A stretch of 64,000 nucleotides of DNA from Zychaea mexicana. Taxonomy: Eukaryota > Mucoromycota > Mucoromycetes > Mucorales > Lichtheimiaceae. The stretch is taken from NCBI RefSeq assembly GCF_025766255.1, contig NW_026516695.1, forward strand, positions 310,001 to 374,000, in the 5' to 3' direction. Position 1 is the first letter of the stretch; each line of letters opens with the position of its first letter. The notes beneath the pieces were generated by a model. It ran no database searches and had not been told where the DNA came from. It saw only the letters and a program-made list of their open reading frames with translations. This document shows, piece after piece, positions 24,833 through 36,713 of this stretch. The position numbers and the translations under genes are program-made.

Positions 24833-27257
24833 ATGACCTTTCTAAGCAACATTGTAACTAGTAACCTATTCAAAATAAAGGATCAAACACCTCGGATTAT
24901 CTCTATCGCCATCGCTACGGCTTTGACTCTCTATGGCACATACTCTATTGCCACGAGAAATTCAAGGAGAACGATACCAGCTGGATTGAAAGAGTTCCCT
25001 CTTGTGCCGGGCGGTCTTCCTTTTTTCGGTAAGCACGTTAAACAGTTATGCAAAGTTCATATCCATCTATTTACACACAAAAAGGTCACCTTTTCCAGGT
25101 TCCGGAATTAGCAGCGCTCAAGTTTGACGAATGGCACAAACAGTATGGTGCGTTCAAATCTTCTTCTTTTATTTCAGGATGCTGATGATAAGCTCTACTC
25201 TAAATACTAAACAATGAGACCGACGAAATTACTGCGTACACAGGACCTGTATTCCGGATAAACATGGGTGGCAAATCATGGGTTATTATTGCGGATCCTG
25301 ATGTAGCCCATGATATTCTCAAAACCAAAGGGGCAGTTACGGCAGGACGTCCATACAATCTTTTCATGTTTAAATATTATGCCCTTGGGGAGAAGTATAT
25401 ACAAATATTTATCTTCCATTTATTCGAGGTTATATGTGTTCATATTGACAAGCTTTCAATGATAGGGGCCTTGGCTTCACCAATCCCGATAAGCGATGGA
25501 AACGAAAACGCGCAATAGGTATGTATGTAAACGGGAGGTAGCTTCAACAGTACATAATAACTAATCAATCCAATAACAAATATAACAATCGGGATATCAC
25601 CTACCCATATATTACGCCCTCACACACCAAAAAAATAAATATAGCACAAGCCATTCTTGCACCAAAAGGTGTGGCGAGTAAGTCCCAAGTCATGCAAGAA
25701 GAAGCTGCTCGTATCGCTGAGCTTCTGATCAGTGAGACGGTCAGAAATGGCAAGATCAATGTTGTAAAAGCCATGCAACTCGGTGGGCTCAATATCATCA
25801 TGCAAACATGTTTTGGTAAATGTGTTGGATCATTGGAAGATCCTTTGGCCGATGATATTATCGAATGCATTACCACGTCGAACAAATTGAGCGCTCCCGA
25901 AGCCGATATACAAACATTCTTACCAATTTTGGGAACGATATTACGTACTTTTACATACAACGACAACATGAATTATAACGAGGAGTACATGCGCAAATTT
26001 ATATACGAAAAACGGAATCCTCTGTATCAACGTTTAATCCAGGAAGCCCTCGAGAGTGACAAGGAATGTTTTCTCAAAGAGATATACAAAGTCAAGGATG
26101 AGAACGAGCTGGATGATGACGATATGATTGTCTTTATGGGTAGGATACAGTTTGATAATGTCTTTTAACAATTTCGAGTTAACGATATCATGTGTTCTGT
26201 CTGCTTCTGCTTTTTTACTGATATTAATTGACTAAAATACTGCTACTCTCGTTTTTTTTGCTAAAGTTGACCTCGTAACAGCCGGAGGAGATACGATAGC
26301 CATCTCATTAGCTTGGAGCTTTCTCATTCTGTCCCACCATCCAGATTTACAAAAGCAACTTCATGACGAAATCGATTCGTTTATCACCAAAAAGGGCCGG
26401 CTACCAACATATGATGAAAGAGAAGCTTTCCCGTTATTAATTTCAGTACAAAAAGAATGCATACGCTTTCGACCTATTAGTCATCTCGGTGTTCCGCATG
26501 AGTGTACAAAAGACTGTAAGTCGCTCAATATCTAGCTTTGATAAACTCATCTCTCCATGCGCAGCTTGAGCTATAATTTTATAACCTCGCTCTCTATATA
26601 CTATTATAGTCGAGTACAGGGGACACTTCATACCGGAAAAAACGACGATCATATACAACACCTATTCCTTGAACTTGAATGAGGATAAATTCAGCAACCC
26701 AAAGGAGTTTAACCCAAAAAGGTACCTAGAGGATTCTCGGTCGTTGAACGCTTCTGTGAATGGAAATGCAGAGAACCGCGATCAGTTTGTCTTTGGATGG
26801 GGAAGGTATGCAACAACAAGAGGAACCAAACGAAAAATAGCCCGCGCGGAAGTTAACCCATATAGACTCGCTCACAATTTTTTCATTCTCTATAAACCAG
26901 GCGTATATGCCCTGGAGTACATATGGTAAATTTTCCCTGGCCTTCTTTTTCTACTTTCGCTTTCCCTCTATTGAGAAAAACTATAATCAGCAAGTGTACG
27001 CTATTATTGCTACTGTTATTTAGAGCGACGTAGAAATGTTTTACTTTTGGACTCGCATCTTGGCAACTGCAACAATTGAGTCACCCTTAGACAACCAAGG
27101 CCAGCCGCTTTATCCAAACCTAAACGCTTATCACGACGTTGGAGTTGCCGTTGAACCCTATGACCATCATCTTCGTTTTGTTAAGAGAACTGATGAACGC
27201 TATAGAGAGAACAGTACAGCTCGATCCTGCTGGCCTAATTCATCAACCTTGTGTTGA
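24833..27257 (+). CDS. Cytochrome P450 monooxygenase, membrane-anchored
   Basis: Nine exons: 24833-25028, 25085-25147, 25244-25394, 25466-25518, 25645-26139, 26267-26515, 26610-26805, 26901-26925, 27024-27257; 553 residues, all phases consistent. An N-terminal anchor (about 22-40, IISIAIATALTLYG) precedes the Pro-rich hinge (FPLVPGGLPFFG). The I-helix has AGGDT (325-329), the K-helix ExxR is Glu383-Arg386 (KECIRFRP), and the heme loop is FGWGRRICPG with Cys471 as thiolate ligand. The cysteine motif is split by intron 7, and exon 8 is only 25 bp. The C-terminal SDVEMFYFWTRILATATIE is typical of the fungal microsomal P450s expanded in Mucorales. Substrate is unknown; an oxidoreductase partner (CPR) would be needed. 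The gene appears intact. Confidence 0.94.
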
Positions 27258-27780
27258 AGATAAACGCATACATAGTACACGAAACTATTCACAGAGCAAA
27301 TAAACATGCCCTTCCTCATGGACATATTTCCGTGTCACGTATGATATACATTTCTCCTGATTATTTCAAAGTGGAGATATAGCAGATGTATGAACTCTTG
27401 TAGGATTAGCGGTGGGAAACAGAATCTGATGAAAACATTGTGCTGCTGTCTTAAAGTAAAACATCATAAGAGCTGGCACATTTGGTATGATTTTGCAACA
27501 GTCTATTATGCTCCCCGTGAACTGTGTATCTGGTTTTATGTCGTACAAACTAATGTTTCATGTATAATTGAGGTGGTTTATCGCTTTTGTTGCTGCTGCA
27601 ATCAAGACGAGTCGTCTAGAAGAAGGAGACATTTTCACAGTAATTGTGATCTTCATCACATCTTCCATGTTGTAGTGGCTGTTTCCCAACGAAATGTCAC
27701 TCTAAACAAGCTCTTTGTTTCACTTCAATGCATAGAAAAGTATCCATTGTTTTAATAGAAATAGTACACATAAATTGTCA
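27258..27780. other. Convergent intergenic region
   Basis: Lies between the P450 stop and the stop of the minus-strand F-box gene. Plus-strand open frames here are short and cysteine-rich by chance. No gene is assigned. Confidence 0.5.
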
Positions 27781-30275
27781 TCACTTCCCGATCCATCTTT
27801 GATGTTGGTAAACATAGCATTCTTCAACTTTAAACTTATGTCCACGTACGTCGTCACCACGGTCCACCACTGATGCTGCTGTTCCATGTGTGTGGCACTT
27901 TACAATAACGGGATAATCTTTGCTCGGAGGACAATGATTGCTGACGTGAACCAGGGCAAAATGGTCACGTTTCTGCAAGTGTTGAAACAAGGTATAAAGC
28001 ATATCTCTATTGATCACCTCACTGGTAAAGTTTCGAATACGTAGAAACGCCAAATTTCGAATTGCAGCAAAGGTCGCAATGTCTGTCTCTGTGACGTAGC
28101 AACTCAGCGACATGTACATGCTACGAAGCGCGTCACTGCTTGACAAGGAGCTCAGGATGGTTTCTAGCTCGGCGGTGGTCCGGATTGGAGTCGTCAGTAA
28201 GTCTAGGCTTCGAATACTTGAGCGTGCGATATACGGCGCGAGCTGGGATACAAGAGCAGTTGCAGAGTGATCGCCAAAAACGCCGAATGTACAGCCAACC
28301 AGGCGATGTGCTTTTTGGAAAACCGGCAATAGCCAAAGTCCGGATCGAAGAAATCCGTCCTCCTCTACTTCTCCTCCCTTTCCTCCGATGCTTAATTCCT
28401 CGATCTGCTGTAAGTGATCCGAAACTTGGTGGTAATGCGTATCAACGATAGACAGTTTCCGCAGATAAACTGTATCCGCGAGCACATTAAATATTCGACG
28501 ATGCCAGAATCCAGTGCCCTCGATTCTCACGACCTGCAGGGAAGGACAAGCGGCTATAAGGCTGGAGATTGTTTCCGAGTTCATCAACACGCCTTTTTCA
28601 AAGTTGAGGACAAGCGTTTGTAATTGAGGAGCTCCGAGTCGTCCAAGTTCCCGCAATGACCAATACTCAACATCATGTTGCAGTTGATAGGCACCACCAG
28701 GCCGTCCAAGTCTTCCTGGTTGCCAATTCTGTTCAGCGTCTTGTGGTATAACATGATCCAATTCGAGTACCTCCAACGATTGGTAACAATCTATAAACAT
28801 TAAGCGGAGTTCTTCGTCATCATAATAAAGAGGTTTGTGCGGTGGATGAACTACTGAATTCTTTATCGTAATCTTCTTGATACCACGGGTTTGTTGTGTT
28901 TCTTGTAGTCGGAAATAAGATCTCGAAGATGACTGTTGATGGGTGTAAATTACAGTGGTTTTGTGTTGATCTTCATGGACGGCAGGCTCGTTGGTGTAAC
29001 TGAACTCTTGAAGCGATGGACATATCTCGTTAACTGCTTGTAATATTTTTCTAATATCGACATGACCACAGCGATTGCGTAGCTTTAAGGACATCAGGTG
29101 AGGAGCCTGTTTCAGCAGTGAATCAAGGGATTTATCGCTGCAAGTCCACTCTGATATCGAAAGAGCAGTAAGGTGTAGATTTGAAAGAACACTATCAGCG
29201 AGGACATGCGGAAAAGGCCCCGATCTTCGGTCGGAGGGCCGATCAAACGATAGCGACGCAAACTGTAAGTTGGGACAAGCGTTTATGACATCCACTAGCG
29301 AGTCGGTGTCCCTTCTTTCGTTCAACCAGCAGTGTAGCTTGATGCTTCTTAAAGTGTTCTTATTGCGCTCCAGCACCTCCAATAACTTAGGGATACCTTC
29401 TTCGATTTCTAACACAATGTACCTTCTTGTGAGCTAAAATTCACTTCCATATTATTGAGCTGATATGGCCCACACATCCCTGGTCCTGTCTCATACTTAC
29501 CAATCGATTCGAGCGCATTCCATCCTTGTTCATAGACTGTTTTTATAGCTCTACTTGAGCCAAAGCCCGTCAGCTCCGAGTTGATTCTCTTGGGTACATT
29601 AGGAGGGATGGCGGCCAGAAATGGGCTGGCCTTCGCTATTTCCTTGATATTGAGGGTATGGCACAAAGCTGGCCGTTGATGTAGATTGAGATTATGCCAG
29701 AATCTACACGTCAATGCGAAACGGACGCGACCGCTTATATCCATGTACATAAATATGCGAGATAGCACCTCAAATGGCAACAGCTGGATCATCCATTGGT
29801 TTCGCTGTGGTATGAGTGCCGTCAGCTGTTGAAACTTGTCAGTAAGTATGGCTCGCTCGCTGGAGTACTTGTCAAGCACCATCTCTAAACCTTTTTCGTA
29901 CGCCCTCGTCGCCTCAATAAGTTTTGTCTGGAAAAACAGGGCGTTGGCGCGGACGAAATATGGATCCGGTCGTGTCAAACTTTCGTTAGGGTTGGCAAGC
30001 TCAGCGTCCTCGACAGTGCGTTGGTAGTTGTTTTGCTTCTCCCAGGCAGTGGCGCGATGGAGCAAGATGACTGACTCGAGATCCGTTTGCAATGACTTGA
30101 GCGCACGCGTGTACAATTCGACTGCCTGGTCGTAGTTTTGAGCAGCATAAGCTTGTTTGCCCTGTTCAAAGGCATGTTGAGTGGCAGTTAGATCGAGTTC
30201 CGTCACCGTCAACAATGAATGCGATTCGCCTTGGCTTGCTAATGGAGGTAACCGCAGTAATTTGGAAAGGCTCAT
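27781..30275 (-). CDS. TPR/F-box/leucine-rich-repeat protein, copy 1
   Basis: Two exons: 30275-29501 and 29408-27781; 800 residues. The ATG at 30275 is used, since the codon before it is GTG. Residues about 34-135 are a tetratricopeptide module (FEQGKQAYAAQNYDQAVELYTRAL and following helices). Residues about 161-205 are an F-box (WMIQLLPFEVLSRIFMYMD...FALTCRFWHNL). The remaining about 550 residues hold irregular leucine-rich repeats of the F-box/LRR type (ACPNLQFASLSF, ACPSLQVVRIEG, LRIRNF). F-box proteins bind Skp1 in SCF ubiquitin ligases, and the LRRs choose the target. The single intron (29502-29409 in complement) is in phase 1 after a Leu/Ile-Glu boundary, the same place as in the paralogue at 58843-61253. 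Such TPR/F-box/LRR proteins are a multi-copy family in Mucorales; targets are unknown. Confidence 0.86.
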
Positions 30276-31853
30276 CACGCCTTCGTCAAACTAAGAAAGA
30301 GCGTGGTGTCAAAACTGCAAAGGGGTAGTTGCTTTTTATGTACATGTTTCATGTTGACTCAGCCTGCGCCGTCGTCCTTCAATGCCACATGATGGGGTTC
30401 TCTTACAAACAAGCATATATGCAGCCACCTCGGGCGTGCTTTAAAAACATGTTACACGCGTCCAAATGCATTTAGCTCTTTCTGTTTTTAATGCAATTTA
30501 ACAGAAGTATGGACGATGCAAGTAAGGATCCTTATGAGAATCAAGGAACCGAATTCAGGATTACAAGGTCATTTCAATCGAGAGCTTTAACTGTAAAAGA
30601 AAAACTGTGAGTTAAATTGTCACTTGTTAACCACAGCTTTATTTGTTATGTGAAAAAGCTATTAAGATTAAAAGAGAAGGGTGGGTGACGGGAGGAGAGA
30701 AGTAAAGAAGTGGAAAGACAAGAGCAAAGGGAAGAACAAAGAAGAAAAAAAAATTATAAGCACCGGGAGCCTAGAAGCATTAGCTTCTTAATGGTTTCCT
30801 CACACAAACGATTGCTGCTGAGCACGCAGCATTAACTGTTGCGAACCAAAGGCATGCCACGACTTTTATCCGGGCAAGCTCTTTGTTCCCTTTAGTATGT
30901 AGACCAGCAGTTAGAACGCAATTTATACTTAACGTCATGCACGATCATACTGCTATCTACAATGTAATAAAGCACGTCTTTTATTAACAGTTTTCGTTAA
31001 ATACTACGATAAGTACGTCTTCCCTTTGATTCCGCACGCTTATAACTACAATCATGAATACAACCCAACCCTGTTGATTTTGCAATATAGAAAACTCGGT
31101 CTTAGTTCGGCTCTCAGGTCGGTTCTTGAGACGGTTCGGGACGGTTCTCGTGTGAGCACTATTCGGCTGGCTTCTAGCAGAGAACCGTCCTGACCTGACC
31201 CGAGAGGATTCTTAGATGCAAGCAGTAACTTAGTGCGTAAGAGAGCACTTTAAAACCTTGATTCTATCGTTTGATAAACATGGCTGCATCATTATCGACA
31301 AAAATAATAATGGCGACCGTGATGAGGCTGGTCCTCTTACAAACCTCGTCATCTATTTTGCAACTGCCTCGCTGACATTGCTTTGTTTTACATGGCTCTC
31401 TTTATTTTCTGTACCATTTGATCATATTAGCGAAACGCGATGCGTTTTTAAGGGGCATCATATCCGAGCGTCCATTAACAACAGGATCATTATTCAGGGG
31501 CGCACCAGCAACAGCTGTCGTCGCTGACTGATCAATTGTTGATTGTATCGATGTCAACTTATAGTTGTATGACCCCCTAGAAATTGTGGGGTATGTATAA
31601 TACGCTAATATGAATAAGATGCTAGTGCTAGTGCTACTAATAGCATAATGAAACCTCGTTTGAGCAGTATGTGTACATTGTTCTTTTTCTCCCTGTTGTT
31701 CTTTGACAACACAAGGTAAATAAATTTGCTTATAAAATTGAGAATCCATTGAATTCTGTCTTTTCTTTCATCCTTTCTTTCTCCACACTTATAGTTCCCA
31801 CGTCCACCCTCTTCCTTACCTTTCTGGATCATCATTGCCAGGAATAAAAAAAA
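30276..31853. other. Intergenic region between F-box copy 1 and the chitinase gene
   Basis: Divergent promoters of both genes. Contains a compact repeat/inverted-repeat cluster at 31117-31190 (listed separately) and an A/G-rich stretch at 30668-30755. No supported gene. Confidence 0.5.
31117..31190. repeat. Three short direct repeats plus an 11-bp inverted repeat
   Basis: Units of about 11 bp built on (G)ACGGTTC or TCGGTTC occur three times in tandem at 31118-31150. The last, GGACGGTTCTC (31139-31149), has a perfect inverted partner GAGAACCGTCC at 31180-31190, 30 bp away. It lies in the chitinase upstream region. It could be a protein-binding cluster, a hairpin or a small decayed element. 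Confidence 0.6.
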
Positions 31854-33713
31854 ATGTATCGCAACAGCCACTACTGTTCTCTGACACTTTTATCATTCGT
31901 GCTGATTTTCCTACTCGGTGTGGTGTCGTCAGCTCATGCAGCACCTGTAAATGGTGACGACTCTGCAGACAACACGACGAAGAAGAAGACACTGACAGCG
32001 TATATCACTGATTGGGTACGTAATATAGCGGATGCCTTTTTTTTCGCAGCTTCACACGAGCCTATACAAAATGTCCTTCTCTTTTTGTTACTATCGAATC
32101 TGTTATAATCGAGCAAACATGGATTTTTGAATTGATACGTTATGTATATATAGGCCATGCCTGACTCGATTCCTTGGGACAAGTTCGATCATGTTAATTA
32201 TGCCTTTGGCGTACCTGACAACTCGGGCAATTTGGGCCAGTTCAACGAGGATCAACTAAAATCCGGTAAAATTCTCCCCTTTGCCACCCCTCCATTATTT
32301 AATCTCCCCCTCTATATATATGCTTCCTGTCTAACTGTTACTATACCATATACTTCTTTTTTCCTGTCATTTATTCGTTCTACCATCGTTGAACACATAA
32401 TCAGTGGTGAAAGAGGCTCATGATAATAACAAGACTATCAGTCTGAGCGTTGGTGGGTGAGTAAATTAAAAACCCCTACGTTTGTTTTGGGATTTCCACG
32501 TGTGAAGGGCCTCTTTGTTTATACTGACAACTATACAATATTTAAAATACATATTACATGACACAACCTAGATGGACCGGGTCCTTGTATTTTAGCTCCT
32601 TGGTTCGCACGGACCAGTCCCGTCGATCGTTTGCCGATATTCTTGCTCAAGCATGCCAGGACTATGACCTAGACGGTATTGACATTGACTGGGGTAAGTT
32701 CCCGAGCAAGAAGTAATGAGGAAATTTTGACCTGTCCACGAATATGAGTGACAAATACGACTTACTACAATAATAGAGTATCCAAACAGTGCGAATGGCG
32801 TTTCATGTAACCAAAAGTAATACTTTCTTCTGTCTATTTTTCGGGGTATGTACTAACGTTTGCTTTATTTCCACGCCTGTATAGTGACCCTGCAGATACT
32901 CCCAATTTCCTTCAGCTCCTACAACTGCTTCGAGTCAAGCTGGATTCCAAATTCGATAAGAAAAAGCTTTTGACGGCTGCAGTCAGCACACTGGTTTTTA
33001 ATGATGCCAAGCAAGAGCCATTTTCGCATCTTAGTCCTGGATGGGCAACAGCTTTGGATGCTGTTCAAATCATGGTATAAGACCCTTCTTTCTCTTTCAT
33101 AAAATAGCGAAACTGATAATCAGAAAATGTGATCATCATGTAGGGCTATGACTTGAACGGATTTTGGAACAATCACACTGGACCCAACTCGCCACTTTAC
33201 TATGGCGGCGTCAACCACGAGCCTAGCATTGATCGAGCTGTGCGCGCATGGGCCAAAGCTGGAATTCCACATGATCGTATCGTTGTGGGCGTACCATTTT
33301 TCGGTTACACTACCCGTGTCTCTCGAGCTGCCAGTCAGCGTGTCCAATATGTCACCATTGACCACAGCCAGCCACAAATTCAAGCCGATCAATACGACTC
33401 GGAAGAAGCCGAACCTTGTCCCGACACAGATACCAAATCTTTCTCAGGTGAAATGCAATGGCGATCTATCGACAAAACTGTGTTGGGCGACAACAGCACC
33501 GCGTGGGACGTCTATTTCGACGATATCACAATGACACCTTATGCATATAATGCACAACAGAAACAGTACTTGAGCTTTGACAATCCACAGTCGTTGAAAG
33601 CCAAGATCGATTATGTCAAACAGTACAACTTGGGAGGCATGATGCTTTGGTCTTTGGAAATGGATGATGAGCAACATACCTTGTTGAACGCTCTTCAGGA
33701 TCTTTACGAGTGA
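31854..33713 (+). CDS. Secreted GH18 chitinase
   Basis: Seven exons: 31854-32015, 32154-32265, 32405-32456, 32572-32693, 32777-32816, 32885-33074, 33144-33713; 415 residues. A signal peptide (about 1-30, hydrophobic 11-27, ending SSAHA) is followed by a glycoside hydrolase family 18 barrel. It has SVGG (106-109, the SxGG strand), DGIDIDWE (143-150) with the catalytic Asp146/Asp148/Glu150, MGYD-like IMGYDLNG (226-232), and a terminal MMLWSLEMDD strand with the substrate-stacking Trp. It hydrolyses beta-1,4-GlcNAc linkages by substrate-assisted catalysis, either remodelling the fungus's own chitin wall or degrading outside chitin. There is no chitin-binding module or GPI signal. The codon for catalytic Glu150 is split by intron 4 (G|AG). 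Most other introns also fall within or next to conserved strands. Confidence 0.95.
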
Positions 33714-35761
33714 AAGGCTAAAAAAAGAATCTCTCGTCTTTCCCTCTTTTGCAAATCTTTATATTTTTTTCCTGTAATTCACACTCTCTTTTTCACTTTC
33801 TCGTAATTTGACGTACTCAGTATGACGGTAATCTGCTTCTCTAAAGACAATAAATAATTCGATTGGTACATAGTATTTCTGAATGTTGGTACTCTCTCAG
33901 ACAACAAAGCTATGCAGTATATGTTTTTATCATAGCCGTTCGATAAACCAATCATCGACTTAATGTGCTCAGTGCTTGTTATGCAACCGTGCCAGAGGAG
34001 ACCTTGCCTCACAAGATTCGTTTAGTAGAGAAGTTTCTGAAGATGAATGTAAACTTATGTCGGAAGGATAGACGACCAATTACTCATGTAAGGATACGTA
34101 CTAATGTTACTGCTGCAGGCCGGTATAGATCTCCAGCTTCGTGTGTAGATAAATACGATGTATATTGGGTCATCTGTGTTTATAGAAGTGGCGAAAAAAC
34201 AAAAACCGATATATATCTATGGAAAACGAGATAAGTTTATACATAAATACATATACATCGGTGAAAACCGAGGATGCACTTCTGCTTTGATTGAGCTAGA
34301 TGTGGGTGAGTCAATCAAATTTTCTCTGAAAATGATACTAAAGATAATGGATAACACTTAATTTGCCGGTACAGAAATAATCATACGCGTCCTGTTTACA
34401 GTATTGGGCAGAACGTCATCATGATTAGGGCACATCTCTCCATTCTCCTCTCTGTACGAAATGTACTGCCCTAAACAAAAGTTCGTCATCGAATTTCATC
34501 CCAAAACTTACTTAAATGTAATCCTGCAGCCATTTAATATATATTTTATTACTTGATCATCGTATGGTATAAATTACAAAGAAAGAAGAAGGGGAATAAC
34601 AAAGCATATCTCTAAGCAAGAAGGCATTACATTTTTCCTCGATGCTATGTGCTGTTACAGTTACAATTATATTCAAACGCTATTCACTGACTGGTATAAA
34701 TAATAATGTTTGGCGTTAATGTAGTTTTCTAGTAAACGCTTATCACAGACGTTCACAGGTTTACGTCTTGTCAAGAATATCGCTGTTCGGCATGAAGTTG
34801 ACTCTAAACTTCTAGTTAATGCTTTGCCAAAGGATACTGTATGTATTGCTGCGGTTATTCCAAACAACATCGGTTTTTTGTGCTTAATACATTATGAATA
34901 AGAAACCGCACGCAAGCAAATGTCATACATTGCAGTAGCAATAATCTTAAACTCTTTTCTTTTTGTGTAAATTAAGCATATAAAAGCATGAGAGTAGCGA
35001 ATAGAAGAGATATGATTATGGCACGGTATTACGTGATACCACTAATTGTAGCGATAACTTGCCGAGCAAGTCGCGTCAAATACCAGCCAGCAGCCACCAC
35101 AGCAACAAACATGCGGATGACTTCAGGCTTCGTTGTCTTCTTGAAAAGTTGTTGAATGCAGTCATTATTTTCTTCTCAATGTATATCACTAGAACACAAC
35201 ACTCGCTTTCTTCGTCGAGAAATGATGCTTTAATAGTCTGAGCTAACGGAAGCTAATGCTCACCGTGGCTGATAATTTTAGCTTTCATTGAAATCCCATA
35301 TACGTTTCTTTGAAGGACACCACAAATGGTAATGAGTCGGAAATACAATTTACATGGTTTCTAAAAATGAAAAACCAAATCCTTGACTTCATTAGTTATA
35401 CGTAGCAACCAACTCTAACCGTTCATGAGCTAGGGACTTCCTCTACGGTACACCGCATATGACGCAAAACAAATAACACAGAAGGCATCATTACGTGAAA
35501 TATATTGGCAACATCTACTGTGTGATGAGGCTCCATTTCGTGCTATTACTGTCAACAATACGTAATGTCGTCGTCAAATAATTGTAAGGAATTGGAAGAA
35601 ACGCATACCGATATAGAGACATATGCCTCGACCCAATAACTGCATTTTCGGTATTATTACTATGAGAGTATATGTATACTTGTCTTATTAGCTATTCTGC
35701 CAATATAGTTTGTGCACGAGTGTGACACTTGTTGTTTCCTTTCTCATTGTTTATTTTTCGA
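33714..35761. other. Long convergent intergenic region
   Basis: About 2 kb between the chitinase stop and the stop of the minus-strand thioredoxin-like gene. AT-rich, with only short frames lacking family resemblance. No RNA gene or repeat was recognised. Confidence 0.45.
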
Positions 35762-36713
35762 CTAATCGATGCGCTTAGATTTGCGTTGTTTTGTGGATTC
35801 AGAAGACTCGGGCTTAGCCGTGGATTTGCCTTGCCCTTCAATTTCCTTTGTCTTCTCCTGTTCCAACCTTTTAGCCTCTTCAGCCTCTTGCTTCAATTCT
35901 TCAGTACCCGGGAGATATGCAGGAACAATCACCACGAAAGCGAGCAACACAAACATCAAGAGCACGATCGTCAGCGATGACATGCTTGATGCCCACTTTA
36001 CCATCTTGCCAGTGTAAGAAACCAAGGTTCCACTATATAAAGAATTCTTTAGGTCAGTATCTTTGATCGTACAGACCGCATACTACTGTACTACCCTGTT
36101 ATATGCTCGGTTTCAAAAACCCATCCCGAAAAACTTACATTACGCTGAATGGCGAGGTCATACCATTCACAGTTTGAAGATCCTTCCATGACTGGTCCTC
36201 AATAAGCGACACTAAATCGTTCATACGGTCGGCAGGGATAACACGTACTTGATGGTCCTTGATATGTACAATCGTAGGTAATCGCTGAACAAAGAATCGG
36301 GCAGCCAGTCCGGGACTTGTTTCGACATTGACCTTACCGACACCGACATCGTGACTAGTAGGGCTACTGGCAAGAACGCGCTGTACTGCTTCATATTTAG
36401 GTGCATAATTACGACAGAAATTACACCAATCAGCATAACTAAACAATTTTTTTGCAAGTGTTATTTCCGTAGTTCTGTTAGTAGCTATATATTCGGATTT
36501 GCATTCACGTTTATAAATTCTTCTACTTTTATATTGTTTTACGAGATTCAACATAAAGAATTATACAATGTCCAAAACTTACAATTCGAGGAGCCACTCG
36601 TCAGATTTGCCGATGAGCGATCCAACATTTTCATCGGTGACTTGAGTTACTTGAGCAACGCTCAGTGCTGCAACAAAGCTTAGTAGTAGAGCAAATACGC
36701 GCAGTAGATGCAT
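35762..36713 (-). CDS. ER membrane thioredoxin-fold protein (TMX-like disulfide isomerase)
   Basis: Three exons on the minus strand: 36713-36583, 36438-36139, 36032-35762; 233 residues. Signal peptide about 1-20 (LLRVFALLLSFVAALSVA), then a thioredoxin domain (about 22-135) with active site FYADWCNFCRNYAP (Cys49 and Cys52) and the cis-proline strand RLPTIVH. A membrane span at about 164-184 follows (TIVLLMFVLLAFVVIVPAYL), and then a charged, coiled-coil-prone cytosolic tail (EELKQEAEEAKRLEQEKTKE) ending KSKRID. This is the layout of TMX1-type single-pass ER thioredoxins: luminal redox domain, one span, cytosolic tail. The CxFC dipeptide is unusual (CGHC in PDI, CPAC in TMX1). The -4/-3 KR could act as a weak dibasic retrieval signal. 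A role in oxidative folding is inferred. Confidence 0.88.

Noticed and set aside
27001..27040. Apparent frameshift or stop (ACG TAG) after the P450 heme motif
   Set aside because: It came from assuming a carried base at the previous exon end. The donor directly follows the complete Met codon at 26925, so the exon at 27024 reads SDVEMFYFW in frame and the gene is intact.
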